This document shows, in pieces, positions 1-11,100 of a DNA stretch of 64,000 nucleotides. The first letter of the stretch is position 1. Each line of letters opens with the position of its first letter. Origin of the DNA: Methanospirillum purgamenti (GTDB taxonomy: Archaea; Halobacteriota; Methanomicrobia; Methanomicrobiales; Methanospirillaceae); assembly GCF_018502485.1 (NCBI RefSeq), contig NZ_CP075546.1; one strand, 5' to 3'. The notes beneath the pieces were generated by a model that worked only from the letters and a program-made list of their open reading frames with translations, ran no database searches and was not told the origin of the DNA. The position numbers and the translations under genes were made by a program.

Positions 1-2178
1 ATCCACAGGCTCCTCAAGGAGTTTGCTCAACGCTTCCATCCCGTCTCCTGCGGTGATGACATCAAATCCTGCTTTTTCCAGGGTATTTCGAAGCAATGCC
101 CGAGAGGTTACTGAATCTTCCACAATAAGAACCCGACCTGATGCTTTCGTTCTGGTTTGATACACCGGTGCCAGTCCAGAAAGGCGTAATCCTTCCTGAA
201 TTAACTCCGGAGGATCAAGAACGAGGGCAAGTCTTCCATCACCGAGGACTGCTGCTCCGGTTATTCGTTTAATCCGTCGTAATTGGGTCCCAAGAGGACG
301 CACTACTATCTCCTGAACCTGATGCACTTCATCTACTGCATAGGCAATTTTTCCGGCACCATATGCAACAATAACAATCGGAACTTCTTCCTGTGGATTT
401 CCGGATCCACATCCCTGATTTCCCAATGCTTCAGAAAGCCAGACTATGGGGACCATTTCTCCTTTGTAGGTCACCATCTGCCTGATATCTTTTGACTCAA
501 CAGTATCTTTCATCACCCTGACGACCTGAAGGATCTGTTGAACAGGAATTACATAATGACAGGTTCCATTTCTGATAACAAGCCCACGAAGCGTTGCTAA
601 CCGGATGGGAAGGATAAGAGAAAATGTTGTTCCTTTACCAAGTTCAGATGAAACCAGAACCTCTCCACCCATACGGGTAATGGTATCCTCAACAATAGCA
701 AGACCAAGGCCACGTCCCGAGAGATCCGTGATCATAGGGCTTGTGGTAAGTCCGGATCGAAATATCAGCCATATTGCTTCATTTTCACTCATTGACAGGG
801 TCTCATCTTGTGTGAGGAGACCCTTATCCAAAGCGGTCTGACGGATTTTCTCCCGATCAATTCCCCGACCATCATCAGAGAGGGTGATTTCCACTTTACT
901 ACCAGAATGGGCGGTGATTTTTATCCGAATCTGACCACGTGTTGGTTTCCTACGTTCCTGACGCTCATCAGGATATTCAATCCCATGATCAACACTATTA
1001 TTTATCAGATGCATCAGAGGGACTTTGAGCATATCAAGGATACGCCGGTCCATTTCGATCTCGCCTCCCTCTGATTTTAATTCAACTTCCTTTCCAAGAG
1101 CCCGGGAATTTTGCCTGATCTGTCCGGATATCGGAGTCAGAATGCTGGAAACCGGTACAAGAACTGCGTCATGAATAAGATCAACAATCTCCGTAGTGCT
1201 CGCTTCCAGAGCTGATCTATCAAGGTCGGTTGCGTGAATGTGAGCAGCCAGGTCATGTTGCAGATTTGTCACAAATTCACGATCATAGGTTAAGAAATCC
1301 ACAACCCGTTCAAGGAATAGTACCAATTCAGGAGGTAGGGCGGTCCGGTTCTGACCAAAGAGGGTTTCCCTGATAAGATGCAGATCATTAAAGACCAGGC
1401 TGTGATTCCATTTCCACAGAGAAAACCGACTCATCATCTCTTCAAGTTCCTGCATCCGGTGAGTCAGAAAAAGACGAGTTGATAATAGTTCATCAGACCC
1501 GATAATGAGCCGATCCAGTTTTTTCGCGGCAATCCGAACGGTCCCTGATTCAGCCATCACATGACCATGGTACATATCATTTCCATATCCCTGGCCATAG
1601 GAATGGAGAGCGGGTTTGACCTCAAGAAATGTACTTGGAGCAGCAAAAGCAGCAGGATCAGGATTTAGCGGGATTATTTTCTTCTTGTCCTCACTACCAG
1701 GTTTTCTAATTAACGGAGAAATTTCAGAAAAAACATCCTCCATTGGAGGAAGAACGATATCCTCTATCCGTTCAGAAGGTTTTCGCTCGGCCAGAGAGGC
1801 ACGAAGACGCTGCACAATCTCAACCGGTTGAGGAGATTTTCGTTCTCCTTCGGCTAGGAAATTCCTGATACTTTTCACCGAATCATGAAAGAGATCAAAC
1901 TCTGCTGCAGATGCGATGAACTCTTCTCGTTTCATCAGGGAGAAGATATTTTCAAGGTTTAAACAAACCGACTCTATCTCCCGGAGATTTACCGCCCGTG
2001 CTGCTCCTTTCAGACTGTGGGTTTTACGAAACACCTCTTCGATATATGAAGGATCAGGACTCTCCTTTGCTTCTTCCAGTTTGATGAGACCTTCAGTAAT
2101 TCCGGTCAGTAGCTCTTCAGCATCCTCCCGGAATGTAGCCAGGAGGACGGCATAGAATTCATCGTCCGAATGAGTCAT
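1..2178 (-). CDS. cheA: Hybrid chemotaxis histidine kinase CheA with C-terminal receiver domain (3' end outside window)
   Basis: Cytoplasmic kinase that phosphorylates itself and passes phosphate to response regulators under chemoreceptor control. The frame is open from an ATG at 2178 to the window edge (726 codons seen). Domains in order: HPt with the phospho-accepting His at about residue 54 (KTHSLKGAARAV); dimerisation region; ATPase with N box HLINNSVDHG, G1 box SDDGRGID and G2 box GRGLGLAIVED; a CheW-like regulatory domain; then the start of a receiver domain (VLIVEDSVTSRALL) whose phospho-acceptor Asp lies at or beyond the edge. The attached receiver makes this a CheA-REC hybrid, unlike the classic enterobacterial enzyme. 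It starts 8 bp after the chemoreceptor gene, so the CheW, receptor and kinase genes probably form one operon. The family call is secure; the signal and output are unknown. Confidence 0.95.
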   Translation of the reverse strand, partial: MTHSDDEFYAVLLATFREDAEELLTGITEGLIKLEEAKESPDPSYIEEVFRKTHSLKGAARAVNLREIESVCLNLENIFSLMKREEFIASAAEFDLFHDSVKSIRNFLAEGERKSPQPVEIVQRLRASLAERKPSERIEDIVLPPMEDVFSEISPLIRKPGSEDKKKIIPLNPDPAAFAAPSTFLEVKPALHSYGQGYGNDMYHGHVMAESGTVRIAAKKLDRLIIGSDELLSTRLFLTHRMQELEEMMSRFSLWKWNHSLVFNDLHLIRETLFGQNRTALPPELVLFLERVVDFLTYDREFVTNLQHDLAAHIHATDLDRSALEASTTEIVDLIHDAVLVPVSSILTPISGQIRQNSRALGKEVELKSEGGEIEMDRRILDMLKVPLMHLINNSVDHGIEYPDERQERRKPTRGQIRIKITAHSGSKVEITLSDDGRGIDREKIRQTALDKGLLTQDETLSMSENEAIWLIFRSGLTTSPMITDLSGRGLGLAIVEDTITRMGGEVLVSSELGKGTTFSLILPIRLATLRGLVIRNGTCHYVIPVQQILQVVRVMKDTVESKDIRQMVTYKGEMVPIVWLSEALGNQGCGSGNPQEEVPIVIVAYGAGKIAYAVDEVHQVQEIVVRPLGTQLRRIKRITGAAVLGDGRLALVLDPPELIQEGLRLSGLAPVYQTRTKASGRVLIVEDSVTSRALLRNTLEKAGFDVITAGDGMEALSKLLEEPVD

Positions 2179-2186
2179 TGGGAGGA

Positions 2187-4574
2187 TTATACCTGATACT
2201 GGAGGGTTATCTTCTTCAGTCTGATACCGAGTTCATGCAGATCTTCTGCTGTTTTTTCTGCTTTATGCGTGATTTCAAGATTCTTCTGGGCAGCACTCCG
2301 GATATTTTCAATTGCACCTGATATCTGGTCCATACCGGCTACCTGATCCTGTATGGATGCAGTAATTTCAATGGCTTCATGAGATGAATCAGCAATTGAT
2401 CGGGTGAGAACCTCAATCGCCTTTCGTGCATCTGTTGTAAGTCTGACTGCATCTGCAACCGTATTTGATCCTCTTTCTGCAGAGACCACGGTTGATGAAA
2501 CTCCACGCTGGATATCGGTCAATATTGTCCTGATTGTTCCGGTTGCCTGCTTGGACTGCTGGGCAAGATTATGGATTTCATGAGCGACCACTGCAAATCC
2601 TTTTCCAAAGTCTCCTGCTTTTGCCGCTTCGATTGACGCATTAACCGCAAGCAGATTTGATTGTTCGGATATATCGGTTACCGTTGCAATAATCTCCCCG
2701 ATAGCCTGGCTTTGTTCAGAGAGCTTGACAACATTCATACTGATCATATCCATCTGTCTTTGAATGTGATTCATTCCATCAAGAATTTCCTGAACAGATT
2801 GCTGACCGGTCTCTGAAACCTCAATCGCTTTCATAGCTTTTTCGGACATCGACTTTGTCTTCAGGTTTACCAAATCGGTCTTTTTCCGAACCGTTTCAGC
2901 TGTGTCAGAAGTTTCATTGACCGTTTCTGCAGTCTGACTGCTGGCTGATGATAATTGAGAGGTAACGGTCAGAATCTCACTTGATGCAACCGATAATACA
3001 GACACACCTTCAAACAGTTCTTCAGTTATTAATTTCATGAGCCGGGAAAGCTCAATACCAATTGTATTAAGAGCATTTCTGTATGCAACAAACTCTCCGG
3101 CTACAGGTATCTTCTCATCAAACCGGGCAGTAAAGTCACCGGATGCATAACACCCGGCAAGTCTCATGGCTTCATTCACCGGTTCGGTAATGGTCTCAAG
3201 GGTCTTGTTAAATCCGGCGATGATCATCCGGTACCCACCCCGGAATGCCCGTTCATCACCACGGATGGAGAGATCTCCTGCCCGGGCAGCATCTGTCAGT
3301 TTAATTGTCTCTTTATGAAGATGATCAAGCGACTCAACAAGAAGCCGGAGTGATGGACGTATCTGGTCATGTTCATCCACCGGTCCGGTAAACTCCTGGA
3401 TATATTCACCATTTGCTATTTTGACTATATTTCCAACGACGTTTGTTTGCAAATCATCGGCAAATTCATCCATCGTTGCTGCCATGATACCGATCTCATC
3501 TTCCCTCCTGATATTCAGTCTGGCAGATAAATGACCATTCCGGAGTTCTTTGATCATGACAACCACCTGCTGGAGAGGCTCTGCAATTGACCGGCCAAAT
3601 AAAAATGCTATGACTGCACCAATTACAATTGACGCGACAACAATAGCAAGGATGGTGTTTCGAATGGTATCAATAGGACCGTCAAAATCAGACATCTCCG
3701 CCCGTGAAACAATGTACCAGTCAAGTGGTTCAAAGTAGGTATATGCATCCAAAACCGTCGTTCCGTTTACCTGATGAATGATGGCTCCGTCTTTTTTCTC
3801 AAGCATCTCCTGGACATATCCCATCTGGGACCAGTTTGCACCATCCTGGTTCGGGTGAACAAGTACAATCCCATTACTGTCCAGAACATACATGTATCCG
3901 TTTGTGCCGACAACCGTATCACGGATACTCTTTTTTACAACATCTAATGTCTGTTCTTCTTCAGTTCCGACAAATAATACTCCGATGACCGTACCATTCC
4001 GATCCCGGATAGGTTCATATGCGGTGACATAATTCACCCCGAACAAGTCCCTTCTTCCATAATAGGTCTCACCTTCTTTCACCGCTACTTCATAGACATT
4101 ATCAGTAAGGTGAGTCCCAACGGCACGTTCCCCATCTGTTCCCTTAACATTGGTCGATATTCTGACTGCATAAGTGCTATTTACGACCTGGAAGACAGTA
4201 GCAGCACCACCCACCAGGTCCCGGACCCCATCGACTATCTCGAAATTTCCATTCACGACAAATGGTTTTCCGTTTTTGTCTATCAGAGTCATGTTATTAT
4301 TGATAATCTCCGGTGATCCTTTGGCATAGAAGTTCTGCCTGAGCACGTTCAGATCACTATTGACCTTGTTTCTGGTGAGTTTATAGACATCATTGGTCCA
4401 TCCCTTCATATCCTGGACCTGTGTTTTTAAAAGCGTCTCTATCTGCTCGTTAATCACATTGGTAGAGCTGGTGTATGATACCACACCCAGGAGTAATGTT
4501 GGAATAATTGCAAGAAATAGAGAAATTACCAATATTTTTGTGCCGACTTTCATATTAGAGAAAAACTGAATCAT
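2187..4574 (-). CDS. Membrane methyl-accepting chemotaxis protein with Cache sensor and HAMP
   Basis: Transmembrane chemoreceptor of 795 residues. TM1 lies at about 13-33. An extracytoplasmic double-Cache-like sensor spans about 36-305; its membrane-proximal part (209-293) resembles Cache_2. TM2 is about 307-326 and is followed by HAMP at 327-380 and further HAMP-like segments to about 510. The cytoplasmic MCP signalling region covers about 520-790, with the highly conserved hairpin tip around 634-674 (core SEQSNLLAVNASIEAAKAG). It should sense a small extracellular ligand and control the CheA encoded just downstream. Ligand identity cannot be read from the sequence. Confidence 0.93.
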   Translation of the reverse strand: MIQFFSNMKVGTKILVISLFLAIIPTLLLGVVSYTSSTNVINEQIETLLKTQVQDMKGWTNDVYKLTRNKVNSDLNVLRQNFYAKGSPEIINNNMTLIDKNGKPFVVNGNFEIVDGVRDLVGGAATVFQVVNSTYAVRISTNVKGTDGERAVGTHLTDNVYEVAVKEGETYYGRRDLFGVNYVTAYEPIRDRNGTVIGVLFVGTEEEQTLDVVKKSIRDTVVGTNGYMYVLDSNGIVLVHPNQDGANWSQMGYVQEMLEKKDGAIIHQVNGTTVLDAYTYFEPLDWYIVSRAEMSDFDGPIDTIRNTILAIVVASIVIGAVIAFLFGRSIAEPLQQVVVMIKELRNGHLSARLNIRREDEIGIMAATMDEFADDLQTNVVGNIVKIANGEYIQEFTGPVDEHDQIRPSLRLLVESLDHLHKETIKLTDAARAGDLSIRGDERAFRGGYRMIIAGFNKTLETITEPVNEAMRLAGCYASGDFTARFDEKIPVAGEFVAYRNALNTIGIELSRLMKLITEELFEGVSVLSVASSEILTVTSQLSSASSQTAETVNETSDTAETVRKKTDLVNLKTKSMSEKAMKAIEVSETGQQSVQEILDGMNHIQRQMDMISMNVVKLSEQSQAIGEIIATVTDISEQSNLLAVNASIEAAKAGDFGKGFAVVAHEIHNLAQQSKQATGTIRTILTDIQRGVSSTVVSAERGSNTVADAVRLTTDARKAIEVLTRSIADSSHEAIEITASIQDQVAGMDQISGAIENIRSAAQKNLEITHKAEKTAEDLHELGIRLKKITLQYQV

Positions 4575-4661
4575 AAAGCCTCCTTTCTCAGGTATATTGC
4601 AGGGTGTTCAGAGCGAGAGCATTTGTTTCCAAAAGTTCGGAGATCTGTACAATAGATCATG

Positions 4662-5666
4662 TTATGTTTCAGTATCATCTATTATCATCCTCGGATCAGT
4701 CAGAAGCGATTTAGCATTAAGCACATGCAGTGATTCAATTGTTCCACAGATATAATTCTTCCATATGGAATTTTCCATCCGGTATTTCCGGTCTATCTCA
4801 TCTATTTTTATCATCCCGATTCCGGTGATCTGATCAGCAAGAAGACCAAACGTCAGATTTCCATCAGTGAGCACAATAACCCGGTTCAGGTCTGTCAGTC
4901 CTTTTTCAGGAATTGAAAGTAATACCCGGAGGTTTACAAGGGATATTATCTCCCCCCGGACAGAACAGATCCCGGCGATAAAATCAGGTGTTCCAGGCAC
5001 TGGGGTTATTTCAGAGGTTTGAATAACCTCTCTGATATATTTCATCTCAACCGCATACTCCTGGTACATCAGATTAAACCGAATCACTTCAATGACCGGA
5101 GGACGCTCTGTCTGCTCTTTAGGTAATGCCAGTTGATCTGCCCGTTCCTGTAACAAACAGCCGGTGGTGAGATCATCGCGCAGGAATGAATCGGATGCAG
5201 CATCACTCTCATTATCCTGAATTTGAATAACATCCACCAGTTTTGTTTGTGAATGAATACCATAATCAAGAAATTCAATGAGATCGAAAAAGATGACCAG
5301 GTCTGATCGAATGATCCTGATTCCAGGAATCATCGTCTGAAGCCGTTCTGATCTAAACCGGTCGTCCGCCCTCAGGTCGCCTTCCTGAACAATGAAGGTT
5401 TCATCCACCCAGAGAGCAACTGTTTCAAGCCCTTTTTGAACGATTATCAGATTATCCGAGGGGAGGGGAGAGCGCTTTTGAAACCCAAATAGTTCACGGA
5501 GCGAATACACCGGTAATGTCTCACCATGAAGGTTTATCACTCCTGTTTGTCCTTTTTGCGGATCAGAATATGGTGAAATGCTGACCATCCGGATCATTGA
5601 TATCGTATCACTGAGAGGGACACCGCATCGGATTCGTTCCACAGAAAAAAACAGGTAATGCTCCAT
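4662..5666 (-). CDS. Tandem CheW-domain coupling protein
   Basis: A 334-residue cytoplasmic protein with two CheW domains, about 1-145 and about 168-330, joined by an acidic linker. Classic CheW has one domain of about 150 residues. The second copy carries the typical strand pattern ending in PGTPDFIAGICSVRGEIISL; the first has the equivalent TGVINLHGETLPVYSLRE. CheW couples receptors to CheA, so a double CheW could bridge two receptor or kinase contacts in the array (inference). It is first in the operon, 87 bp ahead of the receptor gene. No catalytic function is expected. Confidence 0.88.
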   Translation of the reverse strand: MEHYLFFSVERIRCGVPLSDTISMIRMVSISPYSDPQKGQTGVINLHGETLPVYSLRELFGFQKRSPLPSDNLIIVQKGLETVALWVDETFIVQEGDLRADDRFRSERLQTMIPGIRIIRSDLVIFFDLIEFLDYGIHSQTKLVDVIQIQDNESDAASDSFLRDDLTTGCLLQERADQLALPKEQTERPPVIEVIRFNLMYQEYAVEMKYIREVIQTSEITPVPGTPDFIAGICSVRGEIISLVNLRVLLSIPEKGLTDLNRVIVLTDGNLTFGLLADQITGIGMIKIDEIDRKYRMENSIWKNYICGTIESLHVLNAKSLLTDPRMIIDDTET

Positions 5667-5883
5667 AACTCTGAACTACCGTGAAAGATATTCAAGTTTT
5701 GATGTTTTTCATTATAATACCCCAGCATCTGAGAATGGATGAAAAATTTCTTCTCACCCATTTATAAAACATGGGCTATTTACACCTAATTATAGCAGAT
5801 TATTGGATTTAAACCTATAAAATGATAGAAATTTTCAGATCGATATAATAATAATATAATAAAAACAATGGAATGAATCAGGG
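5667..5883. promoter_or_regulatory. Divergent promoter region between chemosensory operon and winged-helix gene
   Basis: A 217-bp AT-rich gap separates two divergent starts. The half near 5884 has a TATA-like stretch (CCTATAAAAT near 5813) and a run of ATA repeats around 5843-5865. Archaeal promoters for both directions are expected here; exact start sites cannot be read. Confidence 0.4.
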
Positions 5884-6282
5884 ATGGGGATGGGTCCGGA
5901 TACAGTAGTTCATCTTTCGGATACCGATATACAGATAATTGATATCCTAACCGACGTTGGTTTGAAGAGCGGGGAAGCCAGAATACTTGTTGTCTTGTTC
6001 AAGGGGTATGACCTGACATCACGGGAACTGGAACGGATATCAGATCTTCGGCAGCCTGAAGTCAGTATTGCAATCAACCAATTGATTAAGAGAAGTTGGG
6101 TTTTTGTTACAAGTCATATTACTGAAAAGAAAGGCCGCCCGGTAAAAGTGTATAGTCTTCAGCGGACAATTGACGAAATTCTTGATCAGATCAAAGGTGA
6201 GATAGAAGGAGATTACCGCAAAAAGATCGAAGTTATCGAGCGTGTCAGAGTTATGGTCAGGGAAGCAAAAGAGACAGAATAA
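5884..6282 (+). CDS. Winged-helix transcriptional regulator
   Basis: A 132-residue DNA-binding protein of the small archaeal winged-helix type. The recognition helix-turn-helix lies at about 40-70 (TSRELERISDLRQPEVSIAI), followed by a wing with KKGRPVKVYSL and a charged C-terminal helix likely used for dimerisation. It is transcribed away from the chemosensory operon and may regulate it (inference from position). The ATG at 5884 follows a GG-rich stretch, and no better upstream start is visible. The target is unknown. Confidence 0.82.
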   Translation: MGMGPDTVVHLSDTDIQIIDILTDVGLKSGEARILVVLFKGYDLTSRELERISDLRQPEVSIAINQLIKRSWVFVTSHITEKKGRPVKVYSLQRTIDEILDQIKGEIEGDYRKKIEVIERVRVMVREAKETE

Positions 6283-6304
6283 TATTTTCCATCCTGAAAT
6301 AACT

Positions 6305-6337
6305 CTCTTTTTAAATTTTATTTTTGTGAATTTTTTC
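6305..6337 (+). terminator. T-rich transcription terminator after the winged-helix gene
   Basis: Successive runs of T begin about 23 bp after the stop codon, the usual form of an archaeal intrinsic terminator. Confidence 0.4.
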
Positions 6338-6417
6338 TATTCGAACTTATGATAGTTTCCACCAAAAATATCAGTGAATGAAGTAATACCCTACTAGTTA
6401 CTATCTGGTGATCATCT

Positions 6418-8052
6418 GTGAAAATTGCGTTCTGGCTAGCTGCTACAATACTTACCCTGATAATTTCTGCCGGTATGGTTACTGGCGAAGACATGACCGA
6501 CCGGATTATATATCCCGATTACTGGTACCAGCAAGGAGTATCAGAGTTTTTGTTACATCATTATGACCGGGCATTATCACTTCTGGACACTGCTGTTGCT
6601 CAGGATCCGGATCTTGCTGATGCCTGGTACTGGCGCGGAGTGGTTCTGAGTGCACTTGGTGATAGCAAAGGCTCTGAAGAATCTATCGCGAAAGCAAAGG
6701 CAATGAATCCGATGATTGATGATCCCTATCACCGGAGGGTTGGGCCGCTTTCTGAGTTAGTCATTACACCTGTTCCAACACCCCGGATTATCACAGATGA
6801 ATCTCAACCGCAGATGGTTGAGACCACGATAGATCTCTCAAAGCAACCAGACCCAACCGGTCCGGATATGATGATAACCTCATTTGTTCCAACCGTTCGG
6901 GAAGGAAACCCTCAGCTTGAGATTAAAGCAACCGTCGTAAACCAGGGATACCGCCCATCAACAGACTTTTTCATCACTTTTTACGCGTCAGATGATGCAA
7001 CAATTACCAGAGAGGATACCCCAATTGGTTATTACCTGATTCCGAATCTCAAAACAGGTACAGAAAAGAAACTTACCGGGTACTTCCCGATGGACCGTAT
7101 GACACCAGGAGACTTTTACCTTGGGGCCATTGCAGATCCGGCAAATGAAATCATGGAAGTATCTGAAGATAACAATGTCAAAGGAACAGATTCAAAGGTA
7201 ACCATTCCGGATGTGAAAAGTTCGGCATTCCTTGTTACTACCGGATCAGTACCTTTCGTTTCAGAGGAATCAGAAGAAGACTCACGGTTTACGATTACCA
7301 GACCTGATCTGGTAATAAGTAAGGTTACCAGTCAGCAGAATGCGATTCAGGGTGGCCAACTTCCGGTAAATACGACAGTGAAAAACCAGGGAGATGCTCC
7401 GGCAGGACCATTCAGAATTTCACTTTATCTCTCTCCTGATGCACTCATTACCGAACAGGACCGTGAAATCGGCTATGGAGACGTTGCAGACCTGAGCGTT
7501 GGAATGCTTCGAGATGGAACCGCTGTGGCTACAGTCCCGTCAGATCTCGCTCCGGGTCCGTACTATCTTGGTGTAATGGTAGACTCGGGAAAAATCATTT
7601 CTGAAGGGAATGAGGCAAACAACATTCTTTTCGCAGATAAAATGATTGAAATATCCGGGTCACCTGTGCCAATTCAAACCGCTGTTCCAAGTCTGCCTGA
7701 TTTAATCGTGCCAGATCTCACATCAGATACAGAAGGTACTGTCGGCGGAAATATCAATGTCACCACATCGATTCGGAATACTGGTTCAGGTGATGCAAAA
7801 TCATTTATTGTTGAATTATACCTGTCATCTGATGGTACACTTTCCGACGAAGATATTCTCATTGGTATGGGGGAGATACCAGAACTTCCAGCAGGAACTC
7901 AGTCAGATGGAGATGCCCTTTCACCAATTCCTGCAAATATGACACCAGGTGAGTATTTCTTTGGAATTTTAGTAGATAGTGAAAATGCAGTTGCTGAAAC
8001 TGATGAATCCAACAATATCGGATTTGCAAAAATCCCGGTTACAATACAGTAG
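6418..8052 (+). CDS. Secreted TPR and triple CARDB-domain protein
   Basis: A 544-residue exported protein starting with GTG. Residues 1-23 form a signal peptide. TPR-like helices follow at about 37-100 (YWYQQGVSEFLLHHYDRAL and a second repeat), then a proline/threonine linker. Three CARDB adhesion-type beta-sandwich modules follow at about 150-270, 295-410 and 425-544. Each begins with a PD(L/M)(V/I) strand and ends with an NN(I/V) pattern after an E-x-(D/N)-E turn. CARDB domains are common in archaeal cell-surface proteins. There is no C-terminal anchor, so it is probably secreted or loosely surface-bound. The binding target is unknown. Confidence 0.85.
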   Translation: MKIAFWLAATILTLIISAGMVTGEDMTDRIIYPDYWYQQGVSEFLLHHYDRALSLLDTAVAQDPDLADAWYWRGVVLSALGDSKGSEESIAKAKAMNPMIDDPYHRRVGPLSELVITPVPTPRIITDESQPQMVETTIDLSKQPDPTGPDMMITSFVPTVREGNPQLEIKATVVNQGYRPSTDFFITFYASDDATITREDTPIGYYLIPNLKTGTEKKLTGYFPMDRMTPGDFYLGAIADPANEIMEVSEDNNVKGTDSKVTIPDVKSSAFLVTTGSVPFVSEESEEDSRFTITRPDLVISKVTSQQNAIQGGQLPVNTTVKNQGDAPAGPFRISLYLSPDALITEQDREIGYGDVADLSVGMLRDGTAVATVPSDLAPGPYYLGVMVDSGKIISEGNEANNILFADKMIEISGSPVPIQTAVPSLPDLIVPDLTSDTEGTVGGNINVTTSIRNTGSGDAKSFIVELYLSSDGTLSDEDILIGMGEIPELPAGTQSDGDALSPIPANMTPGEYFFGILVDSENAVAETDESNNIGFAKIPVTIQ

Positions 8053-8124
8053 ATCCCTTATTTTTTATAGTATAAAGGGGGAAAGACTATGCAGGTCTGA
8101 ACCATACCTAAATGAGATGTTTAT

Positions 8125-11100
8125 ATGACAACCCATCTACGAGATATTCTCATCCATATATTATCTGATGATCCTCAGGGCACAAATCCTGAGTTGGAAA
8201 TGAGTGAAAACCCTGAAGACAACGAAATACTGTCATCCTTTCTTACAAAAAAACAGGAACTCTTACAAACAAATTCCAGAATGGACGCCATATTTGCGCA
8301 CAGTCCCCAGCCCATTCTCATATTAACCCCGGATGCAAAAATTTCTGATTTTAACCGATCATTTCAAGCGATATCCGGATATGCATTAGAAGATTGGACA
8401 GGAAAACCAGTTCAAAGTATATTCCCAGGATTTAGACTACCTGATGATGGATTTTCCAATACAAACGTTGATTCAGAAATATTCACCATAGATTTTTCTA
8501 CTGGAACACGGGTATTAGAGCAATATCCAATTCCGGTCACGAATTCATCTGGAACGTTAACGGAAATTATTCTTATCTTTAAAGATATTACCATCCGGGT
8601 TCAGGCAGAACAAAAAGCTGAAGAGATCAGACAAAAACTCGCCCATGATTATGGTGAACGGGTCAAAGAACAGAGACTCTTCTATAATACGGCATCTCTT
8701 ATCCAGGACGATTCAAGATCAATTCAGGATATCCTTAGTGAGATAGCAGTACTCATACCTCCAGGGTGGCAATATCCAGAAGAAACTGCAGCACGAATTC
8801 AATACCGGGGGGAAATGTTCCAAACACAGAACTTTAAAGAAACTCTCTGGATTCAGAAAGCAACATTCATACCAAGAACAGGAAATGAAGGAATTATCGA
8901 AGTTGTTTACCTGAATGAAAAACCCCAGGAATATGAAGGACCGTTCCTTCTTGAAGAGCGGAATCTTATCAACTCCCTTGCTGAGATGCTCAAGACCTAT
9001 GTTGATAGGAAAGAAGGGGAACTGGAACTTGCAAAAAAGATGCATGATCTGGGGGAACGGGTAAAGGAGCAACAACTTTTTTATAAGACAGCATCGCTTA
9101 TCCAGGATGATTCCCGATCAATCCAGGATATTCTAGGTGAGATAGCAGTACTCATACCTCCGGGGTGGCAATATCCAGAAGAAACTGCAGCACGAATTCA
9201 ATATCGGGGGGAAATGTTCCAGACACGATACTTTAAAGGAACCCCCTGGATTCAAAAAGCAATATTTAAACCAAGAACCGGTAATGAAGGAATTATTGAA
9301 GTTGTTTATCTGAATGAAAAACCTCAGGAACACGAAGGACCGTTCCTTCTTGAAGAGCGGAATCTTATCAACTCGCTTGCCGAGATGCTCAAGACCTATG
9401 TTGATAGAAAAGAAGGGGAACTGGAACTTGCAAAAAAGATGCATGATCTGGGGGAACGGGTAAAGGAGCAACAACTCTTTTACAAGACATCTTCTCTTAT
9501 CCAGGATGATTCCAAGAATATTGCACAGGTTTTACAGGATGTCGTTATGCTTATCCCTCCCGGATGGCAGTACCCGGAAGTGACCGAAGCCAGAATACAA
9601 TATGGGAATGGTTCATTCAAAACAACGAATTTTAAAGAGACAGGATGGATCCAGACCTCTTCTTTTGTAACCAGAACCGGTACCAAGGGAACTATTGATA
9701 TTGTGTACCTGATAGAAAAGCCTCCAGAACATGAAGGCCCATTCCTTCTCGAAGAGCGAAATCTTATCAATTCACTTGCAGATATGCTCAAAACCTATAT
9801 CGATCGAAAAGAAGGAGAACAGGAAATTGAACGACGGATGGTTGAGATAGAAGAACTTGAGCACCTGAACAACACCATCGTTCAACAGATACCAATGCCG
9901 GTTCTGCTCATAGACGAAAATCAACAGATCCTTGTCACAAATGATGCATACATCAAGTTAACCGGATATACAAAAGACGAACTCCTTCATATGACACCAC
10001 GTGATATCACCGTCGTGGAATATACCGGAGAGGGGCTGAAAGAGTTACTGTCTTCGGTAAAACCAACATTTGGAGAACTTACTTGTAAGTTTCCACTGGG
10101 AGTCAGAATCCTGGAGCAATATGGTATTCCCATCTTTTCACGATCCGGAGCTCTTGAAAATTATCTGATTGTGTACAATGATATTACCGAACGGAAACGG
10201 AATGAAGAAGAAGTCCAGAAACTTCTGACTGATTCAAGGACAATGTCTGAGGTTTTGTCAAAAAGTGCAGAGGATCTTGAAACCGGCATGGCACGGATGG
10301 CTGAAGGAGATTTGAAATTCAGAGCTCTTGTGATGGATCATGATCCCTTGTTCAATATCAAGACCGATTATAATACAGCACTTCAGGCCATATCTCTGCT
10401 AATCCAGGAGTTGGAAGGGTCCATTTCTCACCTTACCGGCACAACTGAAAAAACCCTGTCACAGACAGATAATATTAAAAATGCGATTCGTGATATTGCT
10501 GAAGAGGTGCAAAGTTCGACAACCGGGGCAAGGGAACAGATGGAGGAGACAAGACGGATTTCGGATGATATCCGGTTATTGTCTGAACGAATAAGCCAGA
10601 TTGTTGATATAACTTCGCGACTTATGGCACTTGCAACCCAGACTGCACAGCAGGGAGTCGAAGCAGGTCAGATTGGAGGCATTGCTAATGAAAAAATGGA
10701 ATCTGTCGGAAAGATTAGTGCTGCAAGTAAAGAACAGATTACCGGATTAAATGAACAAATGGCAGAGATCGATAAAATTGTTCGTCTTATCTCTGATATT
10801 TCCAGCCAGACTAATCTTCTTGCATTAAATGCTGCAATTGAAGCTGCACGAGCCGGTGAACATGGAAGAGGGTTTGCCGTTGTTGCTCAGGAAGTAAAAA
10901 ACCTTGCGGGACAGTCCAAAATCGCTACAGCTCAGATTGAAGATCTAATCCGGGCTATTCAGACAAAGTCTGCTGATACAGTAACCTCAATTGAAGCTGC
11001 ATATACAGAAATCCAGGAAGGCATTGCAAGCGTAAACAAAACCATTGAGGCATTATCTTCGATTACCTCACAGGTAACTGAGATATCTGACGGTATCAGC

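Noticed and set aside
9133..9474. Minus-strand frames of about 115 codons opposite the chemoreceptor repeats
   Set aside because: They recur at each 399-bp unit as antisense shadows of the sensor repeat and have no start signal or recognisable family.
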